A stretch of DNA of 64,000 nucleotides from Levyella massiliensis (GCF_000308275.2 NZ_HG529490.1:939329-1003328); one strand, 5' to 3'; counted from the first letter of the stretch, positions 9,000 through 18,537 are shown. Notes: generated from the sequence alone by a model not told the origin. Made by a program: numbers and translations.

Positions 9000-9099
9000 C
9001 GTTTTCCGTGTAAAACGCTTCCGCATTCTTTCGCGTCGCGCTAGCAGGATAGGTTTTCCACGTAATCCCACATTACGTATTACGGAAACTACTATTATA
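9000..9099 (-). promoter_or_regulatory. Rubrerythrin promoter element and structured leader
   Basis: On the minus strand a TATAAT lies at 9094-9099; I see no good -35. The roughly 180-base leader between it and the gene holds two perfect inverted repeats: 9060-9066/9072-9078 (ACGTAAT) and 9000-9005/9012-9017 (CGTTTT). These could be operator or RNA-control elements; no known riboswitch is recognised. Confidence 0.4.
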
Positions 9100-9184
9100 G
9101 TACGAGAAAAATCTGGAAAAGTAAAGGGAAAGTGCAATCGTTTCCCTTCTCCTCTTCCGATCGATTTTCCTCGTTCCTACCGAT

Positions 9185-9209
9185 AAAAAAGGAGAGCCAA
9201 TGGCTCTCC
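9185..9209 (-). terminator. Ferritin terminator
   Basis: A perfect 8-bp stem (GGAGAGCC/GGCTCTCC, 9191-9198 and 9202-9209) with a three-base loop is followed on the minus strand by six T. It lies 64 bases after the ferritin stop. Confidence 0.88.
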
Positions 9210-9272
9210 TTCTCCGGATTGCCCTTCATTGACGGTCTCCGCCATGAGAGGTATCCCGTCTTTTATCATAAA

Positions 9273-9749
9273 TTAACGCTTGCTCAGATAATGATCGATC
9301 TGATAGAGTGCGCCCCAGTTCGAGCCGGCACGCTCCAGCTGTGTAACCAGAGTGTTGAAGTTATCTTCTTCTTCCACTTGTTCATCCACATACCACTGCA
9401 GCATAGATTCTGCCGGCTTATAGTCTTCTTTTCTGGCCAAATCGACCAACTTATAGATGTTTTCCGTCACTTGCTTCTCATGCGCTAACGCTTTCTTGAA
9501 CACATCCAGCAAACTGTCAAATTTTCCGTCGCCAGGATCCAACGGACGATATTTGACGGCATAACCGACCTCCTGCAGGAATCCGATCATTTTCTCGGCA
9601 TGTTCGATCTCTTCCTTGGCCTGTAGATCCATAAAGTGCTTCATGCCTGCCATGTCCTGATCTGCCATATAGGATGACATGGTAAGATAGACATACGCGG
9701 ATTCCAATTCAAAGTTAGCTTGTTCATTGATCGCATCTAAAATTTTCAT
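9273..9749 (-). CDS. ftnA: Ferritin (bacterial non-haem)
   Basis: A 158-residue bacterial ferritin that oxidises and stores iron as a 24-subunit cage. It shows the expected four-helix pattern with the ferroxidase glutamates in ANFELESAYVYL (early helix), QAKEEIEHAEKM (middle) and WYVDEQVEEEDN (late), matching the FtnA family in order and spacing. The length is typical. The start at 9749 is set by AGGAGG six bases upstream; an ATG five codons earlier would lie inside the ribosome site. It is a single-gene unit with its own terminator. It lies upstream of rubrerythrin, consistent with a joint role in limiting free iron and peroxide. Confidence 0.94.
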   Translation of the reverse strand: MKILDAINEQANFELESAYVYLTMSSYMADQDMAGMKHFMDLQAKEEIEHAEKMIGFLQEVGYAVKYRPLDPGDGKFDSLLDVFKKALAHEKQVTENIYKLVDLARKEDYKPAESMLQWYVDEQVEEEDNFNTLVTQLERAGSNWGALYQIDHYLSKR

Positions 9750-9991
9750 CTGTTTCCTCCTCATTAACTATTATTTGCGACCTTATCCGATCGCCTTATT
9801 TTATGTGTACCCTACCTTGTAATTCGTTAACAGTTTAAAACAAAAGGAAGTCCGCTTACGTAATGCCTTTCCTCCCTGTTGAAATTCTCCTGAGAATACT
9901 CTGCCATGCCTTCCTGAAGCCCCGTTCCAAATCTGATAAAATAATGTATCCGAAGCGATACATTTCGGAGAAAAATTTTGGCGGAGGTAAT

Positions 9992-11413
9992 ATGCGTCGG
10001 AAACATCTCAAAAAATCGCCGTTGGAAAAACGGCTTCATGATAGTCAGCGTCGCCACGATCGTAAGCAGGTGATAAAACGCAATCAAAAGCGCAAGCGTC
10101 GTCGCCATTGCTTGGTATTTGTCGTGCTCTTGCTACTGTTGGCAGCTGCCGGATATGGCATTTGGACCTTCGTGCGCCGTGAATTTTTGGCTGCACAGCT
10201 GGACGCCATTCCGGAAATACGTGAACGTGCCAATCACGCTGTTTTAGGCGATGTGCTGCCTTCAGATACGGAGGGGCGTGCCCTGTCACGCGCAGAAAAA
10301 ACAGCCGATGCCAAACAATTACAGCAATTGCTGCAATATATGCCAAAGCACAGTCAAGTACAGGATAGTACCGCTGTGGAATCCTCGCTGGAAACGATGG
10401 TGAAAAAAGCTGGTGATACCCATTCGGATATGGAGTTTTTCGATGTGTTGCAACAAATGGTACAGATTGCGGCGCCTTCCTCACATATGGCCGACAGCAA
10501 TACCTATGAACGCCTGGCTCGAAATTTGGGAAGTGGCTTTTATGCCACCGATTCTCCCTATGCCAAAGCCGTAGGATCGGAGCGGGTGAAGGATCGCTAT
10601 GAAAAGCTGCGAACGGAAGTTACGCAAAGACAACCGGCAGAAACGAAGCCAAGCACTTCAAGTGCCGAGACATCGCTAGCCTACACGCTACCCAAAATGA
10701 GTGTCGATGCCGCAACAGACACAGCCATTCTTTCCGGCTTTACCTTTGAAGACGGCGCCTATCGCCAGCAAAAGGCCGCCCTGAAAAAGTTGCTGCAAGA
10801 AGCCTGCAGCCATAAAAAGATTCTGTTTGATTTGCGCCATACGGACGGCTTTTCTGTGGAATATTGGACGGAGGGGCTTTTGCCCTATCTGATCACGTCC
10901 ACTTATGGCGTGCAGACCCGTCTCTTTTTCCCGGATGGGTTTGACGATTATGTCGATTATCTATCCGTCAAAGAGCGTATGGAGAGCTTTGATCTGGAGG
11001 ATGCCCGCCAAAAAACGGAGGGGCTGAAGAGTGCCGAGGCGCAAAAGGCGGTGCAGGGCATGGCTTACGCGAAGACACTCATCGTCAGCGCTAAGGGAGC
11101 GTCGGAAACGCTGGCGCCGGCAAAACTCGCCTTACTGGTGGATCAAACCACAGGCGGCGCCGCAGAAACCTTCGCGGACTTTTGTCGCCGCCTTGAAAAT
11201 GTACGTGTCTTCGGCAGTAAAACCGCCGGCACGGCATGGAAGCTGCCGGCTTTTCCTGTTGCGTTGACGCATTCCGGTTATATTGCGCTGTTGGATGCCT
11301 CCATTGCTCTGGTACCGGATAGCGATGCGTTGCAGTCCTCTGCACGGGTCCAACCGGATACACTTCTTGCTTCTGACGATCCCATTGCTGAGGTTCTTCG
11401 CAGATTTCAATAA
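9992..11413 (+). CDS. Membrane-anchored S41-peptidase-like protein, serine lost
   Basis: A 473-residue protein with a very basic N-terminus (residues 1-38), a single membrane segment (40-61) and an extracytoplasmic domain. The last 200 residues look like a C-terminal-processing (S41) peptidase: the DLRHTDG strand near 280, the LLVDQTTGGAAETF segment near 381-394 and the GSKTAG segment with lysine 410. In active members the second motif has the catalytic serine (GSAAE type); here that position is glycine 389, while the lysine is kept. So the fold is plausible but hydrolysis is doubtful. The ATG at 9992 follows GGCGGAGG. A single-gene unit divergent from ferritin and ending in a strong terminator. 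Confidence 0.72.
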   Translation: MRRKHLKKSPLEKRLHDSQRRHDRKQVIKRNQKRKRRRHCLVFVVLLLLLAAAGYGIWTFVRREFLAAQLDAIPEIRERANHAVLGDVLPSDTEGRALSRAEKTADAKQLQQLLQYMPKHSQVQDSTAVESSLETMVKKAGDTHSDMEFFDVLQQMVQIAAPSSHMADSNTYERLARNLGSGFYATDSPYAKAVGSERVKDRYEKLRTEVTQRQPAETKPSTSSAETSLAYTLPKMSVDAATDTAILSGFTFEDGAYRQQKAALKKLLQEACSHKKILFDLRHTDGFSVEYWTEGLLPYLITSTYGVQTRLFFPDGFDDYVDYLSVKERMESFDLEDARQKTEGLKSAEAQKAVQGMAYAKTLIVSAKGASETLAPAKLALLVDQTTGGAAETFADFCRRLENVRVFGSKTAGTAWKLPAFPVALTHSGYIALLDASIALVPDSDALQSSARVQPDTLLASDDPIAEVLRRFQ

Positions 11414-11423
11414 TTTCCCATAA

Positions 11424-11460
11424 AAAATCCGCCGCCCTGTCGGGCGGCGGTTGTGGTTTC
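11424..11460. terminator. Bidirectional terminator
   Basis: A perfect 9-bp GC stem (CCGCCGCCC at 11429-11437, GGGCGGCGG at 11442-11450) with a TGTC loop sits between convergent genes. T-rich tracts follow on both strands (TTGTGGTTT on plus, a six-T run on minus). Confidence 0.92.
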
Positions 11461-11481
11461 CCACGCATAATAACAGATAAA

Positions 11482-12648
11482 TTACTCCGGGATTCGTGTA
11501 AAAATCATTTTTCCGGCTGAGGTTTGTAACACCGAGGTAACGATGGTATCCACGGTTTGTCCAATCGCATCGCGTCCGTTTTCCACGACGATCATGGTGC
11601 CATCTTCCAAATAGCCCAGGCCCTGTGCCGGCTCCTTACCATGCTTAATAACGCTTACCGTCATGTGTTCACCGGGAATCACAATCGGCTTTAACGCATT
11701 CGCCAAATCATTCACATTTAACACAGGAATATTTTGTACCGTGGCTACTTTATTCAAGTTGAAGTCATTCGTTACCAAACGGCCATCGTATTGCTGTGTG
11801 AGCACCAATAACTTGGAATCCACTTCCTTGGGTTTTGAAATCTCACGATTGTCAATGATAATCTCCTGTGCGGAATGGGTTTGCATTTCGTGGATGTGAT
11901 CCAGGCCTTTGCGTCCCCGTTCTCGCCGCAACGGATCCGACGAATCCGAGATGTGCTGTAATTCTTCAAGCACATAGTGCGAAACAACAATCGTTCCTTC
12001 CAAAAAGCCGGCACGCATAACCTCAAAAATACGTCCATCAATGATCACTGACGTATCCAAGATCTTCGGGCACGCGATAGGAGGCTCAAACTCCTCTTCG
12101 TCGCCTTCCAGTTCCGTTGTTTTGGCTAAAAATTTCTTTTTCTTCTTGTTTTCCGCGCGTTTTTCCCGATCTGCCTCGGAGCGCGTCAAGGCGTTGCGTA
12201 GCTGTTGCACAACACTCATGATGTCTTCGTGGTACATCATCTCCAAACGAATGCCCAATAGGCCCATCACTGCATAAATCATCACAGCAATGATCACGCC
12301 GATGGCATTTCCCACTTGGCTGATGCTCAACTGCAGAACCGGTGTGCTGATAATACTGGCAATGATAAGCCCCACAATCAAACCGATGGTGCGAAACAGG
12401 ACCTCACTGAGAGATACTTCGCGAATCTGCTTAATCACCGACTCTACAAAGTTCCTCATAAAGAACGCGAAGCGATCTGCCATAGCGAAAAGCAAGCCGA
12501 ATCCGATGCCTGCCCCAACGATATAGCACATTATGCGCTCTATTTTGCCCAGTCCGCCGATCAAGTCTGATGTGATGAGCATATGTGCCAGCACAGCCCC
12601 TAGCGCGGCGCCGATTAAGCCCAATACGGCCCGCATAAATTGTTTCAA
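11482..12648 (-). CDS. yacL: PIN and TRAM domain membrane protein, YacL family
   Basis: A 388-residue protein with four N-terminal membrane segments (to about residue 130), a charged linker, a PIN-type nuclease domain beginning KILDTSVIIDGRIFEV (aspartates typical of the metal site; further acidic residues in TNDFNLNKVA) and a C-terminal TRAM RNA-binding domain (GYLEDGTMIVVENG). YacL proteins are predicted membrane-bound ribonucleases of unknown target. The start codon is TTG at 12648, three bases after the carD stop and six bases after AGGAG. The next downstream ATG (codon 5) would leave a longer gap. Cotranscribed with carD, a linkage common in Bacillota. Confidence 0.92.
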   Translation of the reverse strand: MKQFMRAVLGLIGAALGAVLAHMLITSDLIGGLGKIERIMCYIVGAGIGFGLLFAMADRFAFFMRNFVESVIKQIREVSLSEVLFRTIGLIVGLIIASIISTPVLQLSISQVGNAIGVIIAVMIYAVMGLLGIRLEMMYHEDIMSVVQQLRNALTRSEADREKRAENKKKKKFLAKTTELEGDEEEFEPPIACPKILDTSVIIDGRIFEVMRAGFLEGTIVVSHYVLEELQHISDSSDPLRRERGRKGLDHIHEMQTHSAQEIIIDNREISKPKEVDSKLLVLTQQYDGRLVTNDFNLNKVATVQNIPVLNVNDLANALKPIVIPGEHMTVSVIKHGKEPAQGLGYLEDGTMIVVENGRDAIGQTVDTIVTSVLQTSAGKMIFTRIPE

Positions 12649-12651
12649 AGG

Positions 12652-13167
12652 CTACTCCTCTTCTCCGCCTTCCGGCGCTTCATTTTCATCCAGAGTAATG
12701 GCTTCATCAATCATATCTCTGGCTTCCTCTACCGATAACGAGCCTACAATAATCAGCTCCGAAATCAGCATCTTCTTCGTCTTGCCCAACATCTTTTTTT
12801 CCGAAGTGGAAAGCCCCTTTTCCATATCTCGAATCTGCAGATTACGCACGATATCCGCCATTTCAAAAGGATCTCCGGTCTTCAGATTTTCCAAATTCTC
12901 ACGGTAACGTTGGCTCCAATTATCCGACATTTTGGTCGAATCTTGGCGTAAAATCTCCATCACTTTTAGTCCGTCTTCCCGGCTCATCACCGGACGGATG
13001 CCGATTTTTTCCATCTGATCTACGGGAATGGAAATACGAATGTTGGAGATAGGCATTTGCAGAATAAAAAATTCCCTTTCCATGCCCAACAACTCTTTCG
13101 TTTCCTTATCGACGATGGTTCCGGCACCCTGCATCGGGTATACGACACGATCTCCGATCTTATACAT
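12652..13167 (-). CDS. carD: CarD/CdnL-family RNA polymerase-binding regulator
   Basis: A 171-residue CarD-family protein. The N-terminal RNA polymerase-interacting domain (YKIGDRVVYPMQGAGTI, residues 2-18) is the Tudor-like RID shared with Mfd; the helical C-terminal domain binds promoter DNA (residues about 70-160). These proteins stabilise open complexes, notably at rRNA promoters. The length matches the family. Its promoter is close to consensus, fitting a housekeeping role. It is the first gene of a two-gene operon with yacL and is separated from radA. Confidence 0.92.
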   Translation of the reverse strand: MYKIGDRVVYPMQGAGTIVDKETKELLGMEREFFILQMPISNIRISIPVDQMEKIGIRPVMSREDGLKVMEILRQDSTKMSDNWSQRYRENLENLKTGDPFEMADIVRNLQIRDMEKGLSTSEKKMLGKTKKMLISELIIVGSLSVEEARDMIDEAITLDENEAPEGGEEE

Positions 13168-13238
13168 GGCTACACCCCCTTATCACAATTATAACTGAAA
13201 ACAAGGCGAAAAGGGACACCATAAGAGAAAAATTTATT

Positions 13239-13267
13239 ATAATATCGAAGTCTATAGAACTTGTCAA
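13239..13267 (-). promoter_or_regulatory. carD promoter
   Basis: On the minus strand TTGACA (13262-13267) and TATTAT (13239-13244) are 17 bases apart; an overlapping TATAAT lies three bases further downstream. The distance to the carD ATG is about 70 bases. Confidence 0.8.
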
Positions 13268-13309
13268 GTGGTTTTCCTGCCGTAAGGACAGGAATTGACG
13301 CGCTCGACG

Positions 13310-14722
13310 TCAGCCTCGCATTTCATGGCGCGAGAGTTTAATGGCACGGATGACGTCGGCTAGTGTTTTCGCACAGCAAATCTGCAGTTTAATCTCCTTC
13401 TTAAGACGTTGTGCGAGTGTGCGATGTTCCTCTGCCACGAAAGCACGTTGAAAGCCCAAGCGATCCAATTCACGCAAGCGTCGTTCCATTTCCGTGGCTC
13501 GTTTTAATTCTCCCGTTAATCCCACTTCTGCGCAAAATGCGTCCTTACCGTCCAAAGGAAAATCCTCCGTGGCTGAAGCAATCGCAGCAAGTATGGCTAA
13601 ATCGCAGATTTTTTCGCGTATTAACAGGCCTCCCGTCGCCTTAAGCACCACGCTCATTTCCTGCAGACGATAACCTGCGCGCTGAGAAAGAATGGACACT
13701 AACGTATTCAAATCATCGCGCCGCAAGGAATCCCCAATGCGTGTCGGATAGGCTTCATGCGACGGTGAAACCAAGGCTTCGATTTCAATAGGAATGAGGC
13801 GCGATCCCTCTTTCTGCAAGGCCACTGCAGAGCCGGCAATCGGCTTGTCTCGCCGTGTCAAAAACAGATCATAGGGATTGGTAACATCTGTCAGCCCTTC
13901 CGCGCCCATTTGAAACAGCCCCACTTCATCCGTATAGCCGAAGCGATTCTTTGTGGAGCGCAACAGACGCAGTGCATCCGAATATCCGCTTTCCAGATAG
14001 AGCACGGTATCCACCTGATGCTCCAGGGTTCGTAAGCCCGCCATGGTCTCGTCCTTCGTGACATGGCCTACGACAAAGGCTGCCATGGGATGTTCTCCCT
14101 GCTTACAGGTTTCCACGATGGCTGCCGTGCATTGGACGGTCTGCGTTGGCGTGCCGGGACGTTGGGGATATTCCGCCAAAGCCATCGTCTGAATGCTGTC
14201 CACGATGAAAATGGCCGGTTGGAGCCTTCGACACTCTTCCAGCACGGCATCCATCGAATTCGTTGACAGGATGAAGATGTCCTCTTCCCCCTTTTGCGCC
14301 GGCTGTAGAATACGTTCCGCCCGCATGCGAATCTGCGAGGCGCTCTCCTCTCCCGACGCATAGAGAATGCGAACGCCACGCGCCGCCAGCTTTCCCGCCA
14401 ACTGTAAGAGCAGTGTGGATTTTCCTGCTCCCGGCTTAGCCGTGAGCATGGTCACCGCATCCGGCACCAAGCCACCTCCGAGCACGCGATTCAGCTCGGG
14501 AATACCCGTGTCCGTACGATCTGCCCGAGACAGAGGCACCTCCGGCAACGGCATTGCCTTCTCTGTTACCGTATGCAGCATCTGGTTGCTTGCCGCACTC
14601 TTTGCCGTATTAACTTGTATTTCCTCCATCGTACCCCAGGAATCACAGGACGGACATTTGCCCGTCCACCCTGTCGCGATGAAGCCGCACGCACTGCATT
14701 GATAGCGAGTTTTTATTGCCAT
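13310..14722 (-). CDS. radA: DNA repair protein RadA
   Basis: A 470-residue RadA/Sms protein that helps process recombination intermediates as a hexameric helicase. It has a four-cysteine zinc finger (C9, C12, C23, C26), a RecA-like ATPase with Walker A AKPGAGKSTLL near 95-105, the RadA-specific KNRFG in TKNRFGYTDEVG near 256, and a Lon-like C-terminal domain. The length is normal. The start overlaps the end of clpC by 10 bases, so it is the last gene of the ctsR-mcsA-clpC-radA operon. The clpC-radA linkage is common in Bacillota and implies that RadA is partly under CtsR control. Confidence 0.96.
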   Translation of the reverse strand: MAIKTRYQCSACGFIATGWTGKCPSCDSWGTMEEIQVNTAKSAASNQMLHTVTEKAMPLPEVPLSRADRTDTGIPELNRVLGGGLVPDAVTMLTAKPGAGKSTLLLQLAGKLAARGVRILYASGEESASQIRMRAERILQPAQKGEEDIFILSTNSMDAVLEECRRLQPAIFIVDSIQTMALAEYPQRPGTPTQTVQCTAAIVETCKQGEHPMAAFVVGHVTKDETMAGLRTLEHQVDTVLYLESGYSDALRLLRSTKNRFGYTDEVGLFQMGAEGLTDVTNPYDLFLTRRDKPIAGSAVALQKEGSRLIPIEIEALVSPSHEAYPTRIGDSLRRDDLNTLVSILSQRAGYRLQEMSVVLKATGGLLIREKICDLAILAAIASATEDFPLDGKDAFCAEVGLTGELKRATEMERRLRELDRLGFQRAFVAEEHRTLAQRLKKEIKLQICCAKTLADVIRAIKLSRHEMRG

Positions 14723-17181
14723 GACACCTCCGACGTTTCCACTTCTGCCTTTGTTTCTACTTTAGCAGGTATTGTGTCTCGCAGTGTCCCATCTTTCGAA
14801 GGTGATACGACAATGGCGTTTTTCTCTAAGTGCAGCACATAGTAGCCGCCCTTTTGGAGTTCGCCGGAGAGCATTTTCTCCGCCAGCGTGTCTTCAATCT
14901 TCGTGCGGATGGAGCGTTCCAACGGACGCGCTCCGAATTCCGGCTGATACGAAATCTGTGTCAAGTGACGCAAGACCGGATCCGTATAGGAGATGTGATA
15001 GCCCAGGCTTTCCACGCGTTCCATCAATGCATCCATCAACAGTGCCGAAATATGCAGAATGCTCTTTTCGCTCAAGCGATGGAACACAATAATGTCATCA
15101 ATGCGATTCAAAAACTCCGGGCGGAAGGTGTGCTTTAATTCTTCATGCACCACGTCCTTCATGCGCTCATACTCGTCCATCTCCACGCTTTCTTCGATGC
15201 CGAATCCAAAACGCTTCTCTGTGGCTATCTGTGAGGCTCCCACGTTGGAGGTCATAATGATCACGGTATTGCGGAAATCCACCAGTCGTCCCTGACTGTC
15301 GGTTAAACGGCCATCATCCAAGATTTGCAAAAGCAAATTGAATACATCCGGATGCGCCTTCTCAATTTCATCAAAGAGCAGCACAGAGTATGGCTTCTTG
15401 CGTACCATTTCTGTCAGCTGGCCGCCTTCTTCGTAGCCCACATAGCCCGGCGCCGCACCAACCAACCGTGAAACGGAATACTTCTCCATATATTCCGACA
15501 TATCAATGCGTATCATATTCTCTTCCGAGCCGAAAAGTTGTGCGGCAATTTCCTTGGCAAGGTATGTTTTCCCGACGCCCGTCGGTCCTACGAAAATAAA
15601 GGAACCGATGGGGCGATTGGCTACTTTCAAACCGACACGGGCGCGTTTCAAAGCGGAGGAAACCGTCTCAACCGCATGGTCTTGCCCGATGACTTTTTCC
15701 TTTAAGTGTTCATCCAAATGCAAGTATTTATCGGCTTCGCGTTCCGTCATACGCGTAACCGGCACGCCGGCCCATTGCGAAACAATCGTCGCTATTTGAT
15801 CAAAGCCGATGATCGGCCATTGCTCTTCGGAATCACTTTTGCTTTTCTGATAGGCTTCGAACTCTTCTTCCATTTTGGCCAAAACGTCCCGTAAGCGCGC
15901 CGCTTCTTCAAAATTCTGCGTCAACGCTGCCTTTTGTTTTTCCTCTTCCAAACGGTCATGTTCGCGGCGATAGTCCAGTTCTTTTTCCGGAATGTGAAAG
16001 GCGTCCACATGCACGCGCGCCAACGCTTCATCGATAACATCAATGGCCTTATCCGGTAAGAAGCGGTCCGTCAGATAGCGATCCGTTAATTCGGTTGCGG
16101 CATCAATGGCTTCATCGGAAATGTGCACACGATGAAATTCTTCATAGCGCGGACGCAAACCGCGAATAATTTCTTTGGACTCCTCGCGGCTCGGTTCTTC
16201 CACCGCCACCGGTTGGAAACGACGCTCCAAGGCCGCATCTTTTTCAATGCGTTTGTGATATTCATCGATAGTCGTTGCCCCAATAATCTGCAACGCTCCC
16301 TTCGAGAGTGCCGGTTTTAAAATATTTGACGCATCCAGCGATCCCTCCGAGCTACCCGCACCGATAATCGTATGCAGTTCATCGATGAATACGATCGCAT
16401 CTTTTCTCTCCATCAGTTCATCGATGGTATCGGAGAGGCGCTGCTCAAAATCGCCGCGATATTTCGTCCCGGCAACGAGCGTTGCCATATCAATGGAATA
16501 GACCACCTTATCGCGCATAATGTCCGGAATATTTCCGGAAACGATGCGCTGTGCCAAGCCTTCCGCAATGGCGGTCTTCCCGACGCCCGGCTCGCCAATT
16601 AAAACCGGATTATTCTTGGTGCGACGCGAAAGAATCTGAATCACACGATTGATTTCGCGATCGCGGCCTATGACCGGGTCAATTTTTCCATCTTTCGCCT
16701 CATCATTGAGATTGGTGCCGTATCGGCTCAAATTGGAATCCGTGTCTTCATTCTGGTTTTCGCGCATGGCGCCCACCAAATTCTGATAGATCGCACGTTT
16801 ATCCACATCGGCAATGGTCAGCATAACCGAAGCCAGACCCGATTTATCGTTGAGAATGGCCAGAAGAACGTATTCCGCAAAGAGTTCCTTCTCGTTATTT
16901 TGATCCGCAATCTGTCTTGCCTGCAAAAGCAAGCGCCGTACGGCAGCACTCGTCTGCATGGTCGGATTTTCATTCGTTCCCGGCTCATTGTTGCTCAACA
17001 CAATCTTTCGAAGCGTGCTGTAGTTCGTCCCAGCGCGCAGTAACGCCTGGGTCTCCACGCCGCCGGTCTTCAGCATCGCCAGCAAGACATGTTCGGTATC
17101 AATTTCTCCATGGCGGAAAGAATAGCTCTCTGCCGCCGCGACTTGTAATAATTGTTGGACGGAGGTCCTTTTAAACTCCAT
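14713..17181 (-). CDS. clpC: ClpC AAA+ unfoldase of the Clp protease
   Basis: An 822-residue HSP100 ATPase that unfolds substrates for ClpP. It has the N-terminal repeat domain (residues 1-145), AAA-1 with Walker [10 protein letters not shown] near 200, a middle domain containing a UVR-like segment ([10 protein letters not shown], about 420), and AAA-2 with [13 protein letters not shown] near 545 and sensor NRIDDIIVF. The C-terminal D2-small domain ([11 protein letters not shown]) closes the protein. It starts 11 bases inside the end of mcsA and is followed by radA. Regulation by CtsR is expected from the upstream operators. Confidence 0.97.
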   Translation of the reverse strand: MEFKRTSVQQLLQVAAAESYSFRHGEIDTEHVLLAMLKTGGVETQALLRAGTNYSTLRKIVLSNNEPGTNENPTMQTSAAVRRLLLQARQIADQNNEKELFAEYVLLAILNDKSGLASVMLTIADVDKRAIYQNLVGAMRENQNEDTDSNLSRYGTNLNDEAKDGKIDPVIGRDREINRVIQILSRRTKNNPVLIGEPGVGKTAIAEGLAQRIVSGNIPDIMRDKVVYSIDMATLVAGTKYRGDFEQRLSDTIDELMERKDAIVFIDELHTIIGAGSSEGSLDASNILKPALSKGALQIIGATTIDEYHKRIEKDAALERRFQPVAVEEPSREESKEIIRGLRPRYEEFHRVHISDEAIDAATELTDRYLTDRFLPDKAIDVIDEALARVHVDAFHIPEKELDYRREHDRLEEEKQKAALTQNFEEAARLRDVLAKMEEEFEAYQKSKSDSEEQWPIIGFDQIATIVSQWAGVPVTRMTEREADKYLHLDEHLKEKVIGQDHAVETVSSALKRARVGLKVANRPIGSFIFVGPTGVGKTYLAKEIAAQLFGSEENMIRIDMSEYMEKYSVSRLVGAAPGYVGYEEGGQLTEMVRKKPYSVLLFDEIEKAHPDVFNLLLQILDDGRLTDSQGRLVDFRNTVIIMTSNVGASQIATEKRFGFGIEESVEMDEYERMKDVVHEELKHTFRPEFLNRIDDIIVFHRLSEKSILHISALLMDALMERVESLGYHISYTDPVLRHLTQISYQPEFGARPLERSIRTKIEDTLAEKMLSGELQKGGYYVLHLEKNAIVVSPSKDGTLRDTIPAKVETKAEVETSEVSWQ

Positions 17182-17779
17182 AAGGATCCTTCCTTTCTTC
17201 GTTCAATCGCAGTAGTGCATCGCCGATATCATTGAGTTCGTCCCGATAGGCGGCGCATTTTTCGTAGTCTTCTTCCTGTAAGGCTATTTGCATCTTCTGC
17301 ACCAGCGCATTGCGGCGATTGCGCAGCTGTTTTCTTTGTTTCGCGAAAGCTAAATCACGCGCACTGGTCGCGGTTTTCTCTTCCTTGGTTTCTATAGTTT
17401 CCTTGCTATCCATTGGCATGAATAACTGCCGGAAGGGATTCAACTGACTCGTTCCCTCGCCACTATCCTCGTCATCGGCATCTTCCTCGGATTCCTCTGC
17501 TGCATCGGCAGCGTCCTCCATCGGAGGCACATTCGGCATATCGGATTGCAGAAATGAGACCTCCATGCCCGGCATGAATCCGCCTTCCTGCGCCTTTTCC
17601 AACATGGAACGAATCTGGTCGGTCAATTCTTTGCCGCCCCATTCTTTCGGAAGTTGCCCCATCATCTCGGCCAATTTTTTCTGGTAGCAAGAGGAGCACA
17701 TGCGCACCTTTTGCGCTTTTCCATTAATGAAAACGACAATTTCCACATTGGCGTCGTTATCACAAAAATCACACTTCAT
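17171..17779 (-). CDS. mcsA: McsA-like zinc-finger and UVR-domain protein
   Basis: A 202-residue McsA-type protein. One zinc finger is at the N-terminus (C3, C6, C28, C31) and a UVR domain lies at the C-terminus (LQEEDYEKCAAYRDELND). The middle is an acidic linker (about residues 95-125) where the Bacillus protein has a second two-cysteine-pair finger; that finger is missing. McsA activates the arginine kinase McsB and modulates CtsR and ClpC, but no mcsB follows here: clpC begins within the last 11 bases. So the adaptor may work directly with CtsR or ClpC. Name by homology of layout and position. Confidence 0.82.
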   Translation of the reverse strand: MKCDFCDNDANVEIVVFINGKAQKVRMCSSCYQKKLAEMMGQLPKEWGGKELTDQIRSMLEKAQEGGFMPGMEVSFLQSDMPNVPPMEDAADAAEESEEDADDEDSGEGTSQLNPFRQLFMPMDSKETIETKEEKTATSARDLAFAKQRKQLRNRRNALVQKMQIALQEEDYEKCAAYRDELNDIGDALLRLNEERKDPYGV

Positions 17780-17789
17780 TTCATCCTCC

Positions 17790-18251
17790 TCATCGCAGTA
17801 AGATGATCAACATATTTTTCAAGATACCGGCACGCACTTCATTGCGCTCGGCCAAGGGTACGGCAGACAACGCATGGTCGTCCATGGCTAATAGCATCAT
17901 CTGACATTCCCGAGACGTCAGCCAATTGCGATCCCTGAACGAACGAAGGATATGGCGCGCTTTGTCCAGCGTTATTTCATCCTGTACAACTTCTGAAAGA
18001 ACTTCCGAAACCACATCCTCCGACGAGCGCTCCAGGCGAATGATGCGAATATACCCGGAGCCGCCTCGTTTAGACTCAGTATAATATCCGTTATAAGGGG
18101 TAAAACGGGTCGTTAACACGTAATTGATTTGCGAAGGGGCACAGGCAAAACGCTGCGCCAAGTCATTGCGGCCAATTTCCAGCACGCCTTCCCCCTCTTC
18201 CTCCATCAATTGCAGAAGGAATTGTTCAATACGATTGGTTAAACCAGCCAT
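17790..18251 (-). CDS. ctsR: Transcriptional repressor CtsR
   Basis: A 153-residue CtsR, the heat-shock repressor that binds tandem heptad operators and represses clp genes. The N-terminal winged-helix part includes LAQRFACAPSQINYVLTTRF and the glycine-rich heat-sensing wing RGGSGYIRI near residues 60-70. The C-terminal dimer domain follows. The ATG is four bases after AGAGGGG. It leads the ctsR-mcsA-clpC-radA operon, ten bases before mcsA. Two CtsR-type operators lie upstream, so the operon is most likely autoregulated. Confidence 0.95.
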   Translation of the reverse strand: MAGLTNRIEQFLLQLMEEEGEGVLEIGRNDLAQRFACAPSQINYVLTTRFTPYNGYYTESKRGGSGYIRIIRLERSSEDVVSEVLSEVVQDEITLDKARHILRSFRDRNWLTSRECQMMLLAMDDHALSAVPLAERNEVRAGILKNMLIILLR

Positions 18252-18313
18252 GGTTCCCCTCTCCTTCCTTTTCTCGGTTCTTAGCTATCATACGGCAAAG
18301 ATATGAATTGAAC

Positions 18314-18335
18314 ATGAGGATTAAAAATTCCTCAT
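18314..18335. repeat. Inverted repeat in the ctsR leader
   Basis: A perfect 7-bp inverted repeat (ATGAGGA/TCCTCAT) with an eight-base A/T loop lies about 65 bases before the ctsR start, inside its leader. Function unknown; it could be a hairpin in the transcript. Confidence 0.4.
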
Positions 18336-18448
18336 ACTTCCTTTACATCGTTCCGTGGCGATGGACGGGTAGGCTTCCGACGCGTGAACAACTGTCCCTT
18401 TCGCCGTGACAGAGTATTGTGATGCAACGTCATAGAGGCAATGCGTGG

Positions 18449-18465
18449 GTTGACCTACTTTGACT
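18449..18465 (-). promoter_or_regulatory. CtsR operator, promoter-distal copy
   Basis: On the minus strand the sequence AGTCAAA-GTA-GGTCAAC matches the CtsR heptad-repeat consensus (RGTCAAA NAN RGTCAAA) in 13 of 14 repeat positions. It lies downstream of the promoter in the transcribed leader, about 200 bases before ctsR. Confidence 0.75.
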
Positions 18466-18508
18466 TTTCATAGTAAAAAGAAAGCCATCGCCTAGGATGG
18501 TTGCTCTT

Positions 18509-18537
18509 ACTATACTCTCGCAGCGTGAATTTGTCAA
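18509..18537 (-). promoter_or_regulatory. ctsR operon promoter
   Basis: On the minus strand TTGACA (18532-18537) and TATAGT (18509-18514) have 17-base spacing. The predicted leader is about 250 bases. Confidence 0.82.

Noticed and set aside
13272-13292. Terminator after radA
   Set aside because: The TTCCTG/CAGGAA stem has no T-run on the minus strand and lies next to the carD -35.
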